Source: Piezodorus guildinii (Eukaryota; Arthropoda; Insecta; Hemiptera; Pentatomidae). From it: 64,000 bases of DNA. The notes below the pieces were generated by a model. That model searched no databases and was not told the origin of the DNA. It saw only the letters and a program-made list of their open reading frames with translations. Location of the stretch: positions 101,067,616 through 101,131,615 of the forward strand of contig CM041294.1 in the NCBI GenBank assembly GCA_023052935.1, given 5' to 3'. The position numbers and the translations under genes were made by a program. Each line of letters begins with the position of its first letter. Position 1 is the first letter of the stretch. Positions 45,221-59,220 of the stretch are shown here, piece by piece.

Positions 45221-45315
45221 TAAATATTAATTTTGTCATATTGGAGATATTTCAGGCACTACTAATTGTTTTAATTCAATATTTTTCACTTCACAAGTTA
45301 ATGTTTTGTAATAAA

Positions 45316-46270
45316 AATAATAATGCTAAGATAGAACTAAATACCTTTCTTTAATGAACTTGAAAAATTTAAAAAAAAAAAAACGAAAGTTTAAATTTAG
45401 ATGAACGAATTTCGTTTAGGGAAAAATTGCACCTGTGCTCAATTTATGGTCATAAAAGCAAATCGGAATTTTGAAATATTATTGAAAACTCAAAATAATA
45501 TATAATCGGAAAATCGCTTACTTTATAATAAGAAGTGATTTAAAAATGAAATATTCAAACATTGTATTTACGGTCTTTTTTCTCTCTTTATACAAGTGCG
45601 AGATAGTCTACTGAGAATTATGAATATCTTTGCTTTCTTACTTGATTTCTCTAAATCTGTGACAACTGTTTCGGACCTTTGACCGCAAAAAAAAAAAAAA
45701 AAAAAAAATGAAAAAGTGAAAAAAAACTTTGATAGATAATGAAAGCCTTCCACAAAAGTTGGTAAATCCCACTTTCTTTATATTATGGGGTTTTTCTCCG
45801 ATCTGTCAGGCAAATGCAGCAGTGAAAGTGGCTGTCAGACCATTCAATATCGCTATGAATTGGTTATAGATGGTCCTCTTCAATATCTTTAAGACCTTTT
45901 CTTAAAAATTTACTATCAATTTATGCATTCAATGTCTGTTTGAATTTCTATTTATATATAGGGATTTTTAGTGCATAATCCAGACTTGGTGCATAAAGAT
46001 AGCTGTATATTATTCGTGACTCTCCTAGTATTTTTATTCTACATATAATAAATAATGTAGTAAAGATTTCTCTTGAACAATTATGTAGATGCATAAACTT
46101 TTATTGGCTGCCGCTTATGAGACAGGGATGAATGTGAACGGATTTCAAAATATTTATATCTTTTGTTATTTTTGAATCAAAAAAGTAATGTTGGCATTTT
46201 AAAAATGTCCTATTGATTGATATAACAAATATTCTATCATTGATCTCATTGATGATGATGAAATTTAAAT
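45316..46270. other. Spacer, nothing recognised
   Basis: A+T-rich with an A run at about 45688-45709. Confidence 0.5.
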
Positions 46271-46400
46271 TCTTCTTCCAGTGGCGCGACAGGCCGTGTA
46301 GGCCCTGGGCTCGTGGTGTAAACTCTGGGAGTTTACACTCAGTTTCACGATGCAATTTTTTTAGTGTAGGGTCATCACTCCCTACGACAAAATTAGTAGT
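46271..46400 (-). mobile_element. SINE family C, truncated copy
   Basis: Shares CAGTGGCGCGACAGGCC, TGTAG, CACTCA.GTTTC.CGATG and GTAGG.TCATCA with 49053-49310. Only the tail-side part is present; the tRNA-like head is missing. Confidence 0.55.
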
Positions 46401-49052
46401 CGAAAAACTAGTTAAAACATTACCTACCTATTTATCAACTCAGGTGTAATGAATTTCATTACGAACGAATGGTTTGAATTCTTCGTTAATAAAACAGAAC
46501 TGTTTTATTAATCTGTAACCAAATTACGTCGTATATAGAAAGTCGTATGTATAACAAAATGTTAAATGTTTCAGAAGTAAATGATTAATCGGTACAAGGA
46601 TAATTACTTTTATTAACTAGAATTGATTATAAGAGTAAATTAAAATCTTTAGACAACGCGTGGGCATACCAGATCTCAAACATGATTAATTGCCATTTTT
46701 ACGTCCTTAATACGACCATAAATGAATTTGACAAATATTTGATTCAACATATAATTTTATTCTTACTGGCCAAGTAACTGTAGCATATTTTTATTTACTT
46801 TTAATATAATACGCATACATTTTTTTTAAATTTAGTCCCCACATTGATTCCAATATTTATGAAATTTAAATAAAAAGCCAGTTTTTATATGAGAGAAATA
46901 TTACATTAACAATTTATATTCCAGTTGTAGCTAAGATAAAACTCGTTGATAGACTAATATGCATATTAGCACATTTCGATCGTCTTTCAACGAGAAATAG
47001 AGATGTAAGAGATGATATTACATCTCCTGGAAAATACTAAAATATTTGCTCGATAAATTCTTGCACTAACCATTTTAAGTAATGGTAAGGATATAAGAAG
47101 TTCTAGTTTGTTGTTATGCTTCAAATTTATGCGGTCCGGATCAGCCCATAGTTCAAGACGAGTTGCGCGTTTGTGGCCTGGAGGGCGTTTGGCAACGATA
47201 GCGAAACATTATGATATATCGATTAGAAAGCCATCGAGTTTTAAACAGGTCTATTTTATCTCTCACACTTGCCTAATGGGCTCCAATGCTCTGATTTTGT
47301 TCAAAAAGGAATTCGACCACCTCTCACTGTGACCGAATTAACATATTCTTCCAAGGCCCCCGAACAGTTTTCTGGATGTGTTTCGACACGCGATGCATAT
47401 TTCATCAATTTTTTTATGTAAAATAATAAATGCAATTTGTTCATATATATTTCTCAAGTGATCAAGTCTCCTTCGACACAAATCGGGAAAGCAGGCGTTG
47501 ATTTACTGCAATCTGCTCAGGAGAAAGTGTAAGTAGTGCTTTATAGAACATATTAGCAAACAAGATTTATTTACATTCTATCTTGTCTATCAGCACCTGC
47601 CTTGAGAAATTGTCGGGGCTTGCTAACAGAAGATGCACTCAGCTTTCCTCTCCCATGTTTATTTACTCCGTTATTTGTGCATAAAATAAAACTTACAAGC
47701 GCACTTTAGATTTTCCGTACCAGCTCTAAGTGCTGATAAGTGTTTTATGGTCAATTTTAAACACCTGATTAAGTACAGGTTAGGAATTATATAACCATTA
47801 CATACAAGCTGGAGTATAATATCTTAAACAAATGTCGGATATTTTAAATTAATCTTTTTTTCTTCTTTTTTTTATCTGACCTCTGAAAATGTAGGTTTAA
47901 TTCACAGAAAAATATTATTTAAGAATTTTTTTTATCTGGTAGCAAATTAAGGAACGTATTAATTCTGTAATATTTTTCCCTTCACTATGTAAAAAAAAAA
48001 ATCAAATTTCTTAGTGTTTCAATCAGAACAAAATTGTCACGTGACAGAATGAGTTTTTTAATCAAGTTGGGCTGAACGATGACCAGACAGTTCCGGCCTA
48101 GGCACAAGATCATTGATCGATTTAACGCCACCCATTTCCGGTTCGGCCTTCAAGAGGAAACTCTTTGCTATTTCTCTTTTGTGGGTGTGGTTCCGTTCGC
48201 CGCTGTGGCCATCCTCTCCAGGGAGAACGGATTTTCCAAATGAGTGGAATCGGAGGAATGTACGGAGATGTTATCTAATGACGGCGAATTTCTTGGGATT
48301 CCCGAAGACACTATTGACTGACAACTTAGACCGAGTACTATATAACTGAATAACTCTGTAGAATAATTAATGGTTAACCGCAGGGATAGTAAACGAAAAT
48401 TCACATCTGACCGGTCCTAGAGCATGTGTTTAGGAACTGGAGCAATGTTGCCACACATGACCGATACCCTGACAGTTTCCCAACAACGGTGATTTTTTTT
48501 CGGTTATGTTTCCTCACCTGTCACATATTGGAGGGTGCGGGTTACGGCTACTTTTTTCCCCGACCTAACCTTTAAGGTGCAATATGATCTGGGGTTTCGG
48601 TTGAATGAGTATTATACACCAAGTTCAACCCTCTGAGACTAATGCACGACTCACTGGCACGTTCCACAATCTTTCCCAGCGTGAAATTATTTTAAATAGA
48701 GTGCCGCAAGTGGGTGGTCCTATGAAACACTTTACAAGCCGCTCATTATGATGCATGTAACCGATCACACTGCCCATGACCAGCTCTTACACGGTTTAAT
48801 CTCCCTAAACTCAACCGGAAAAGAAAGGTCACGTTGACTTTACCAGGGCGGATATTCATTAAAATTAATAAATGCCGAAAGCTGGAATCGTCATCGCTGA
48901 GGGAGTGGAAGAATTAATTATGTAATTATTTATATTAAGAATGAGATAGGTGACCTGGTATGTAGAATACTAGCTCCTTACCCAGTGTGATTTCGGTACA
49001 GATCCTGGTTTACGTCAAAGACTTCGGGAGGAAAACTTAAAAATTAAAAACA
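46401..49052. other. Spacer with balanced-composition patches
   Basis: Patches at 47110-47340, 48060-48350 and 48500-48900 are less A+T-rich than the rest, but show no recognised domain, RNA or splice structure. They may be regulatory or unlisted repeat DNA. Confidence 0.45.
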
Positions 49053-49310
49053 ATTTTTTTTCAGTGCGCGACAGGCCTTGTAGAACTTGGCATCGCGGGT
49101 AGTTTGCTGTGAGAATACACTCACGTTTCTCGATGTATTTTATATCGTAGGTCATCATTTTCTCACCTATTTTGTGAGTGGCCAAATGTTGGCTGACGGG
49201 TCTCACATATCCGGGGAAAAGGCTGTGAGTGAGTCTCCAATTATTAAATGCAAAAAGTCCCTTCAGGACTAGGATTCGACTCATAACCTTTGGCGTGGAA
49301 GACTAACCAC
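49053..49310 (-). mobile_element. Probable tRNA-derived SINE, family C
   Basis: On the minus strand, a B-box-like GAGTCGAATCC (49272-49282) is preceded by GTGGTTAGTCTTCCACGCC. The body runs leftward to CAAGGCCTGTCGCGCACTG and an A-rich tail (minus strand, 49051-49062). It is homologous to 46271-46400. No target-site duplication was identified. Confidence 0.55.
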
Positions 49311-51656
49311 AGTTTCCCAATAAGAAATAAACAAATTTGTTTAAATTTAAAAACAAAAAAATTAAGATTTGGAAATAATAATTAAAATCAAGTGACAACA
49401 ATCCTTACAATTTGGAACCCTTTAAATAAATTGTTTGATTTAGGAAAGAGGACTTCATATTCATTTAAAAGATATAAAATATCTTATAACTTTTTTTATT
49501 TAGAGTAGGCCTTGTTGAATATGAGATCATTATTACTAGTATCCTCACAGAGACAGAATTTAATATTACTAAATAAATAGAAAAACAAAAAAAACATTAT
49601 TTATGTTACAATTCAAATCGAGATTGAATTGGATTTCTTTTTTTTTTATATTATCCTCTGGACACAGGCCTCTTCCTCCATATAGTTGTAATTGCAATGA
49701 TATTCTCATAATACATTTGTTTTTTGTCATTGATATTTAATTTTACTTTAATTCTAATATTTGTTTTAGAGATTTCATATATTTCCGTTTTAGCTGTAGA
49801 GATCCATTGTAAAAAAACTCGTGCTGATTTGTTCCAAAACTTCTGTTGATTACCGGTTTTGTAGGCGTGTGCAGAAATAATTCGGTACATTGTTTCGTTA
49901 AACAAGCGATTTTCTTTACCAGATTACTAAACGCTCGGCTAAAATAGCGCAGTCTTTTCAGATGACTGATTTTCGTAGATATATTGCAACGGTTATATAA
50001 AATATAACAACAAGGGTTACCTAAGAGAGCATCTAATCAGCTCATTGAACATGAGTCCCACAATTCCTCAATAAGAGCTGAAGAAGGAAGATGTTCCGAA
50101 ACTGTGGTTGCCCAACCACATGCGGCGTATCATCACCACAGTCATCCCAGGTGTTACGCAGTCTATGGTTCGTTGCGTCTTGCGCAGGCAGTGGTTTACT
50201 TATTGACCCCTGTGTTTTATGATTGATGGGAATTAGGATTTCTATTGAAGCGCGCAAACGGATCCAGAAGTAATTGTTAGGTATTTTTTTTTCAACAAGA
50301 TTTTTTTTTTTTTGGCAGGAAGGAAACTTTATTTTTGCGTGGAACGTACGAACTCCAGTCGAAACAACAGATCAGGTTCCTCAAGATTACTATTGGAAGT
50401 TTCTTATTTAGAGATTTCGCATTATCTTGGGTAGATGTAAAATTACTTTGATTGATTTTATACGTTAGTTCCATAAAAAGCTGGTTAAAGTAAATCGCAT
50501 ATTCAGGTAACTTAAACCGATCATCCAAATTTAGTTTGAATCTGTTAAAGGGTTACTGAACGGGGAGCTATGTTTTATAGATCTTAAAAAATAAAAAGTT
50601 CAACTTATATATTTATTTATTTATAATCAATTTATCTCCGAATTGCTATTTGCGTTCTGTAAAAAATAAAATAAATTGCAATAAATCAATGTGTTAACTG
50701 AAAAGTAACACCCCTTTTTTTCAGATACCTAGTTACAACAAATGTCTATAACTCGAAAGAAATACGACTGTAAAAATGTACAAATATAAATATACAAACA
50801 TTCTAAAGAAAAAAATTAGAAAAGTAAAGTAAATTTTTTTTGTAGCTGATATATATATATAAGGGATACTCAAATTCTGGTTTGCTTTTCCTCAGACTTA
50901 TCAATTACTAAACCACTTTCCTGGCTGGTTGCAATAAACCAGGCTATGCTGACAAATTTTCAAAATTTTCGCAACGTTGTGTATTTTAATTGAGTAGAGC
51001 TATATAAGGGGCGTAGAGTATTATTGACCGCCCAAGGGTAATTTCTTATTGGGCCATACCCAGTACAAGGACGTATATTACGTAACTATTTCGTATTTTG
51101 AATGTTTTATTTTGTCTCCTATCCAGTGCACATTATAAATTCCACTCTTATTACTTTTTTTTTTTTTTTTAATTTATATATCCTTCACTAGTGAAAGTAG
51201 GTTCCGTGCTACGTATAAAAAAAAAAAAAAAAAAAAAAAAAGATTAACTGCTGCTTGTTTTAACCTAATTACTACCTTTAAGTGGTTAGTATATTATAAA
51301 GAAATTGCAGCTGCTGAATCTTAATTAATTTAAATCTTTAGATATTTAATCTTTCTACAATTTTTTTAGAACATAAATATTTATTTGTTACTTTCAATCC
51401 TGCCTAAGGTTAACAGGTACGTGAGAAGGTAAATAATCTTTGAAAATGTAAACCACTTTGCGCAATTAATTAAAAATGGATTATTTTATGTACATAAATC
51501 GATTTACTTTATAATATAACTTTAAAAAAAAAACGAAAAAAACAAAACAAAAAAAAAACAATGAAATTTAGGAGAAAATAACGGCGGCATACGTATGTTA
51601 TTATTCATTAGCTGAACTACTTACATTAGTTCGAGGCGTCTAACAGAAATCCACAA
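49311..51656. other. Spacer, nothing recognised
   Basis: A+T-rich, with T and A runs (51157-51172, about 51217-51241). A G+C-richer patch at 50045-50260 is open on both strands without a known motif. Confidence 0.45.
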
Positions 51657-51757
51657 AGCTATTATCCTACGGGAATTCTACACGAATGTGAAATTTTAAA
51701 GCTTAGTTTGAAGGATGAACAACGCTTTAAGGTTTTTGAGAATAAGGCTAAGTAAAA
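51657..51757 (+). pseudogene. RTE-like LINE remnant
   Basis: About 100 bases matching the segment of the 29 kb RTE fragment that encodes LKDEQRLKVFENK; here the plus strand reads LSLKDEQRFKVFENKA after a degraded LYGCE block. No other part survives. Confidence 0.65.
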
Positions 51758-54700
51758 TTTGAAGAATTGAACAGGCAAGGTCTGATTCTCAACTCCATTA
51801 TTATTATTATAACATAGATCTATAACATTAGATATATCTAAAAAATAGAGACACACATATAATATATATTATAAAATAATAAAGATTTGGAAAAAGCTTG
51901 CCCTATTTTTTACTAATATAATTTTTGGTATAGATGATAATACATTTTTTTCTGGTCGTTCTTTCATTTCTGGATGTTTTATTTGTTTGAAAATGGTATC
52001 TATGTATTTATATATTATATAATATGAATTCTGTGTATGTTTAATTGTGTGAAAAAAAAAGTATTTATATATATATATATTATATATATACATTATTGTA
52101 ATTTTACTGACATGTTTTCTAGATTTATATTTTTTCAATTTTATCAATCGATCATACACATTAGTATTATTTACTTTTAATAAATTACTTATTATTTTAT
52201 TGTTCCATCAGAAAATTCTTCTTCTTCTTAACAGTTATTTTTTGATGCTTTGCCAAATGTATGTGCTCGTATTTTACTTCTGAATGACTAATATACTAGA
52301 CTAGAATGGAGATGTCATTGGGAGCGTTTGATTATAATTGTATTTTTTTTAAACCAAATTAACATAATGGGATTATTACAGAGAAGTGCATCTTCTGAAT
52401 CTGATTCCGGCATTCTAAATAGGGCTACCATCATTTTATAAATTCAGCATCGAGTTACTCCAGGATAAGCAGGAAGAGCGCGTTACCAGACTGCGATTAA
52501 AATGCTTAAAGATACATGGTTCCAGCTTTAATATACGCCTTTTAGTTTCCCAGGTTCGATAAATTGGGCAACCGGTGATAATAACAGGTTGAACCTGAAA
52601 TCTAAATTGTGCCACGTCAGTTAGGTAATGTTGGTATTACGCAATTTGGTGTCGGTTTGTAATTAGAGCCTTAGCAGTGATTGGAGTATTGCATTTCGGA
52701 TCAATTGCACCTGTCATGGTATCACACCTGTACCGCATAAGTGCCTTTAGGTGTAATTTTGTATAACATAAAGTTTGTTAATTTTTCCTCTGGTTCGACA
52801 ATAAATAACAGTTACAAAGAAGTTGTTGAACTATAAATATAACTTTTATGAACAAGATAAATTTTTTCTATAGTAGATAGTTGTTTCGGCTAATATCTTT
52901 ATGCAGCATTTATTCCACAAACGGTTATTTTATAATAATTGAACATTTTTTTATTATTTTTTTTTAAGAGAGAAAGTTGATGATCGAATGCCCAAAGGAA
53001 GATTCATATTACGAACTTTTCCATTCCTATATATTTTTTAAAACAATCCAAGTCCACTGGCATGAATACTTGAAAAAAATTTCTCCAATTTCAAGCCCAT
53101 TTAAATATTATTCAATCTAAATGACTTAATACTCAGTTAGATTATTTTTTTTATACTGAATAGTTAATCTTACTTTTTATGAGTCAGGTGAATGCTGCAC
53201 CCATGCACTAACTTCAACAAGTAAATAAATTAAAATGCTAAATGAATTGTAAGACATTTATTTCCAATTAATCTGTCATGTTCTTTATTTTTTTCTTTGG
53301 TACTTACAATTAGGAATTATAGCTTTATTCTCTTGCTTATGCAAAACAACAATAAAAACAACTTTCTATACTTAAAGTGAATAAAAAAAGGTCAACTAGT
53401 ATAAATAAAACGATATTTTTTATTTCAGTAGGCAGCTATATTCAGTTATAAAGCATACCAGATTAATCTATTATATATAACCTTATATTCTTAATGTAAA
53501 AATGTGCTCCATTTAGCGCGACGGTGCAGAAACAATTTAGACTAATTTTGATTCGTCTCATCTCATTCTAGAAAATAAAAGAAACATTTACTATTCCATA
53601 TCTGAAAAAAAAAGTATTTTTTAACATGGTCATAAGAACGATATATCAATAAGTAAACGAAATTGACAAGCATTATATAGGGTTTATATTTGCTTAAAAG
53701 AGCATCACATTTGTTTGCATAAAATTACAGACGTTATTATTAGATTATTTAGATTCTAAAGGCAACAGATTAAATATATTTTAGGTCTATGACTTTTTAA
53801 GTTATTTTTTAAGTTAAATACACGTAAGAATTATGAGTTTTGAATCGAAAATAAAAAAAATAGATATTCTAAAAAAATATTATAGCAACGTAGAAGCTAA
53901 GTAAGCCAAATAAGTAGAAAAAGCCCCTATATGTTACGGGGTTTATCATATTTTTGTATAATATAGATTACAAATAAGTTACGTTATAGAAAATAATAAA
54001 ATGTCAAAAGTAAGCAACAATAAATTATGTTTAATTTTTTTTCTCATTAGTTTCTGAATATATATTGTACATATTTAATTTAAATTATTAAATTCAATAC
54101 GATAAGAATTTTTTAACAAAATAAATACAGAAAAAAATAATATTTTTTTAATATTTGAATAACGTAGAGAACTATCACTGTGGATATTGTTATTATTTTT
54201 TTTGTTTTGCTAGAAGATAAAAAATATTAGAAATTAAAAAATCAATTTTGAACTTTTTTTTTAGCAATACTGAAATTCAGGGTATGCTGAGACAGACTTT
54301 ACATTTACAAAAATATTACTAACGATAACAGGACTTAAAAAATTATAAATAAACTTTAACGTAGGTATACTAATAGTATATACGATCAGCCAGAGAAACT
54401 CTTAATTTGTCCTTGTTCACCTTACTTGTAGAGGGAAAAACAAGACCCAGGAGATCTCAATGCTACTCCCGGAACATCATCAGTAATAATTTTACATAAC
54501 AAAAATGAAAGTATTATTACTTTATTTTTCAGTATTACTTCTCCGCATCACGTGATGAACTCACCGATAATTCGGTCATTATCAAGGGCACCGCCTCAAT
54601 GTCGGCCGATGTTCGGAATTTTAAATAGCTTCCCGTTTTTGTTTAGGTTATTTTTAAAAAAAAGATTACCAAGGCCATGTTTACGTTTTTACTAAAATAA

Positions 54701-55287
54701 AATTTTGACGGTCATTGCCAAGCGGTCAATGCTTCCTGCTTTTCAGAACTCGTTTCGGATGAGTCAAACCCACGACTCGCTGAGTTTACGAACTTCAAAT
54801 GCGGTTTTGAAACTTCCGAACCAGATAACGAGCTGGCGTTAGCGTGAGGAAATAACAATTTGCTTTAAAGCTTTCTCCAAACCAAGCTATTTAGAATCCA
54901 AGTGAATTATAGATGTTAAGTTCTTCCAAACAAATTGCTCCATTATATTATACGAAGGTTACTGCAGGTGGTTGAGCTATCATTTGTGTTGAATTGAAAT
55001 ATAATTTATAGACCGCAAATCTATATCATCCTCGAAGATGCATTCATTACTTATACTAAGCATTGGTTAAACACATTACTGACGGTTAACTTGGTGAGAA
55101 AATTAAAATATTAAAAAAAACTTTCCAATCATAAAAATCGTATTAATTTAAGCAAGTACGGTATGTCCTTACATTTTAAAAATTTCATATTAAAATTATA
55201 TATAATCTAAATATGTCGGTTATTTTTTGGCTTTTTCATGTTCTCTAAAATAAATGGAGTCAGCATTATTAAACCCTAATTAAAAAT
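51758..55287. other. Long spacer, no supported gene
   Basis: A+T-rich except for 52370-52780 and 54380-54860, which are more balanced but carry no recognised gene. A decayed hammerhead-like motif is at 54579-54616. Confidence 0.5.
54579..54616 (+). repeat. Decayed copy of the hammerhead-like end motif
   Basis: ATTATCAAGGGCACCGCCTC, then AATGTCGGCCGATGTTCGG, resembles CTGATGAAGGCC..TGCAATGTCGGCCGAAACGTT, with several substitutions. Confidence 0.4.
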
Positions 55288-56003
55288 CTAGTGCGAGCAG
55301 CATACGACTTTTTCTTACCTACGGTGCTAAAATCAATTTAAGAAGTTGTAAATAATTTAAAGTGAAAAAAAAGGTAAAGAATTACAACGTTAAAGTGTTT
55401 CAAAGGATTAAATAATCTAACAATGGAAATTGTTATCTACAATAATCACTTAAGTTCTGGAATACGTATTTGAGCTTGAGTGAAAATATATAAAATATAA
55501 TATTCACTTTCCAATGGTATATTATACATCTTTATTACTATTATAATGTTAAAAACACACAAAAACAACTAAATAAAATATATTTGTTCTTATCTTCTTT
55601 AGTTGGTTATCAAATTCGTTAAACTTGTATATTAACCCGTTTTTATCAATCCTAGCAAGATGAAATGTTTGATTTTTTCGATGATACTTTTAAAATATCT
55701 GCATTTAAATCCTGTCAGGCTATTTAAATCAGAACGAAACTCGCATGATATTAAAGCTCATTACACCGATATAGCGAGTTTAATTAAATACTGAAGCATA
55801 CGCGCTTGTAATATATGAAATTTAAGTTTTATACAAATTTTCGTTACCGAGATAGACTTACTACATACGCACCCAGGGACTTGGTCATTTCGACCCAGGA
55901 CATCCTAAAACGTGTATTTTGCTGTAAAAATTAAAGTATAACATTTTCACGATCAGAATACTTTCTCTTACAATACATTTCATACATAGCTAAGTGAAAG
56001 TAA
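55288..56003 (+). repeat. Dispersed repeat with degenerate inverted ends, copy 2
   Basis: Diverged second copy of the repeat at 7416-8365, same orientation. Inverted ends have decayed to ACTTTTTCTTAC (55307-55318) and CTAAGTGAAAGT (55990-56001). It lacks the CA microsatellite and is about 230 bases shorter. Confidence 0.6.
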
Positions 56004-56060
56004 TATGCAGCTTCAATAATAAGCTCAATCCCACTTCATCGCTGTTTCACAAAAGTTAGT

Positions 56061-56285
56061 CATTGAGAAATTTAAAACTTTTTGGTTTAAATTTTTAGTA
56101 AAGCAGTTATATTCAGCTCAGTTCTTTGTTTAGGACTACTCAATATGATGCCCTTCAATAAGGGTAATTTTCCAGAAAAATAAATGTCGATCATTTAATC
56201 AGGCTAAGGACCTACTTTGTAATTTGGATCCAAGAGTATCTATTAATTAATATATAGCTGATCATATTTTTATGTATCGATTTAT
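56061..56285 (+). repeat. Local duplication unit E, copy 1
   Basis: About 225 bases from CATTGAGAAATTTAAAAC to ATGTATCGATTTAT are repeated at 59684-59905 with roughly ten differences by eye. No coding content. Confidence 0.8.
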
Positions 56286-56890
56286 AAATACGATATCACT
56301 GCTATTGCTTTCTCTTGCTAGAATAGAATCGATAGTAAAGCCCCCTTGCACAATCTCAAGTATTGTTTCATTGTTTCCTCATTCTTTGCAAAAAGATTCT
56401 CTAGCTTTAAAGCTATACTTCCCGCTCTGTTTTTTTTTTTTTTCAATTAAAGAAGCTTTAAGTGTTTAACTATAAATGTATGTAAAGCGGAAAAAGATTA
56501 TCCTCTTATTTTTCTTTTCTAATAGTTTCCCTTCTTCCGCATCACAGCCCTGTGGGAAATCCGTTTATTAAGTAAATTTAAATTATTCATGCACAAAGAG
56601 CATTTGACCATGGAAGAATATATGTAAAAAAAAAATATTATAATTATTTGTCATCAAGTCCCAAAGTGTAATACGCTAATAAATATGGTTTTTTTCAGTT
56701 TTTTTTTTCTTTTTACATTTCTACCAGTTTTTCTATAAAAATATATATTATAGTTAAAGGAGATAATTTGTAATTAATGAATATAAATACAATTAAAGAT
56801 AAATATAAATATGATATAAAATATAAATGAAATTCAAGAATGAAAAAAAACAATTTTCAACTTTTGGTATAATATAGTTTAAATATTACA
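56286..56890. other. Spacer, nothing recognised
   Basis: A+T-rich, no supported feature. Confidence 0.5.
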
Positions 56891-57376
56891 ACCACCTTAA
56901 CAAACGCCCTACTTGGAACCCTCATGCAAGACTGGAACGACAAGAAGCTCCTCGGCTACTCCAACACTTACTAAAAAAACGTTCTAATCTTCCACTTAAC
57001 TACAAAAGGCTCATCTACATGACTATCACACGGCCTGTACGGACTTACGAAGTATAGATTTGGGACTCTACTTAGCCATCAAATTCTTCCCGTATCTAAT
57101 TTCTACAATCCAAATTCCTTCGTAAAATCCTCAATGCTCCTTATTTTGTAACGAATAAACTGATCCATATAGACCTTAATGTTCCGTATGTTGCTGATTT
57201 GGCCCGAATCAGTTATCATTTCTTTCATGACAAACTCCATTCCCACTCTAATCCTCTAGTTTCAATCCTTTCTTCGACTTTAATTCGTGATAATCCTCCG
57301 AGGCGTCTGAAAAAAAGATGGCCTCGAGACCTTCTAGTTTGAAATATTTTTAGAGTGCTGCCGCTGGGTAGCTTCT
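56891..57376 (+). pseudogene. Jockey-like LINE 3' end, main subfamily
   Basis: The plus strand reads LPLNYKRLIYMTITRPVRTY, then (after stops) KFLRKILNAPYFVTNKLIHI, then DLNVPYVADLARISYHFFH and PPRRLKKRWPRDLLV. It has the same order of motifs as 63603-64000. At least three in-frame stops are present, so it is inactive. Confidence 0.85.
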
Positions 57377-58709
57377 CGACATCTTCATTTTTTTTAAGTC
57401 TATTTACAAGATGTATTGTATAATACAGTTGTAAATATCAATAAATAATTTGAATAAATATATTACAGATTGAAAATTTCTTAAGAGATTATTAGCATCA
57501 TAATTGTATAAGTCCGTGCACATTTCGAAGATTTTACATTTCAGGAATATTTTACTAGGCTTTAGTTTTATCATTCCCAATCGAGATAACTTCAACTTCA
57601 AAAATGTGGAAAAACCTCGATTATTACTTCTATTAAAAAATAATAATAATTTATCATCAATAACTGGTTTAATTCTTTTTAAAGTACTAGATGTTGGCTG
57701 ACTTCCTCAAGCGACTAAACCAAACCACACTCGCGCTTAATAGCGAAGCCTCCCTTGCTTTCTCTTCCTCGCCCCAACTTATCGGCGGTTGCTGACTCAT
57801 TTCATCTCACCAGGAATTTAAATTGGCTGCTAGACCGCTATTATATAACTTTATATATAATATGATGGATATAATCTCAAAGGTATAAGTCATCCCTAAT
57901 GAACTTCAACGTTTGAAGGAATTCCGGATGTAGGGACAATATAATAAAAATTATTTTAAAAAGCTACTCCACACAATTTTTTTTTGTAAAGTTATTTTCA
58001 CTTTAAAAAATGTAACAAGTAACCTATTCTGTTGTTGTTTCTAAGATCGAAAATTCGACGACAGTTTCATCATCTGGAATTTAATGGAGATTATATTTTA
58101 TTATATGACATCTTTTGCCAGAGCCTACCGTTTCGGTTTGAATAAAAAAGTCACATTTGAAACCTCCATTTTCTCTTAACTTCGTTAATTTTCTAGTAGT
58201 TTGGAAAAATATAGGAGTGAAGAAGTAAGTGTGGTTATATCATCCGCTGAACTGGAAAATCAGTAGATTAGTCATATCCATGATCTATTGTTTTTCTCAG
58301 TCAAGGAGAAAATAACATTTCTTTATTCAAAAGTATTTTCTAGCAGTTTTGAGTAATATATATCTTATAATATCTTACTGAAGAGGTATTTATTTTTGTC
58401 TAATTTAATTAGCCGCGAACCCTAAAGTGTTATCACATTATTAAAATTTGAATTAAAAATGTATTTATTCATAAACAATTTATGTGGTTTCCCACAAGTA
58501 ATAATAAAGGGGTTATAGCGATTTACAATTCCGATTTATGCTAAGAGAGAATGTCGCAACAATGTCACTAAAAATAAAAAAATACGATAAAAATTATATT
58601 AATTTTCATTAATGGGAGGGAAAAAAAATATTGAAGAGAGATTTTAGGTAATTGGTTAGATATCCAATAAAATAAAGATTCGATATATATATACATTTAT
58701 ACACACACA
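57377..58709. other. Spacer, nothing recognised
   Basis: A+T-rich; no supported gene or RNA. Confidence 0.5.
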
Positions 58710-59010
58710 CACTGACGGTCAAACGTTTGGGACCAATAGATAATGTGACTTTTGTGTCTGGAGCTTTATTGACAGTCAAGTAATCCCCTGTGGAGAATTG
58801 AGAAGCTAAATTTATCCTTAGATTGATTTATTGATTCCTCAACGGCCAAAGTTGTAAGAAATTCCCTGCACAGGTAATTTTCGTTTTCTTTTATTGAATA
58901 AGCATTAAAAAGAATGATTTTTCCGTTGAATTGCGTAGTTACAACCTACATTATACTCAAAGAGAAAAAAAAACAGAAAAATTCAAACATAACAGTTTTG
59001 ACTGTTAGTG
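58710..59010 (+). mobile_element. Tc1/mariner-like MITE candidate
   Basis: The left end CACTGACGGTCAAACGTTTG, followed by GGACCA, resembles Tc1-type termini. The right end, read inverted, is CACTAACAGTCAAAACTG. About 300 bases lie between, with no transposase frame. A TA follows the right end, but the left flank is a CA run, so the TA duplication is not certain. Confidence 0.45.
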
Positions 59011-59186
59011 TATGCATCTATTATTTTATGAGGCAAATGATTATAAACACAATGAACTGTCCATAAAGAACTATGTTAGCCCGGATCAACGATTTTTGAG
59101 GGCGATGGATTTTTGGTATTGAAATTATATTGTATTTTGGTCTCTTTCAAGTATTGTTAACCAATATCTGGATATAAGATTATTTA

Positions 59187-59220
59187 TTTATTATTGTTAG
59201 GCTATATCAGCCCACCATAT
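59187..59220 (+). repeat. 34-bp direct repeat A, copy 1
   Basis: TTTATTATTGTTAGGCTATA, then TCAGCCCACCATAT, is identical at 59901-59934. Confidence 0.9.

Noticed and set aside
50042..50257. Protein-coding fragment on either strand
   Set aside because: Open on both strands and less A+T-rich, but no recognised domain, splice signal or homologous copy in the window.
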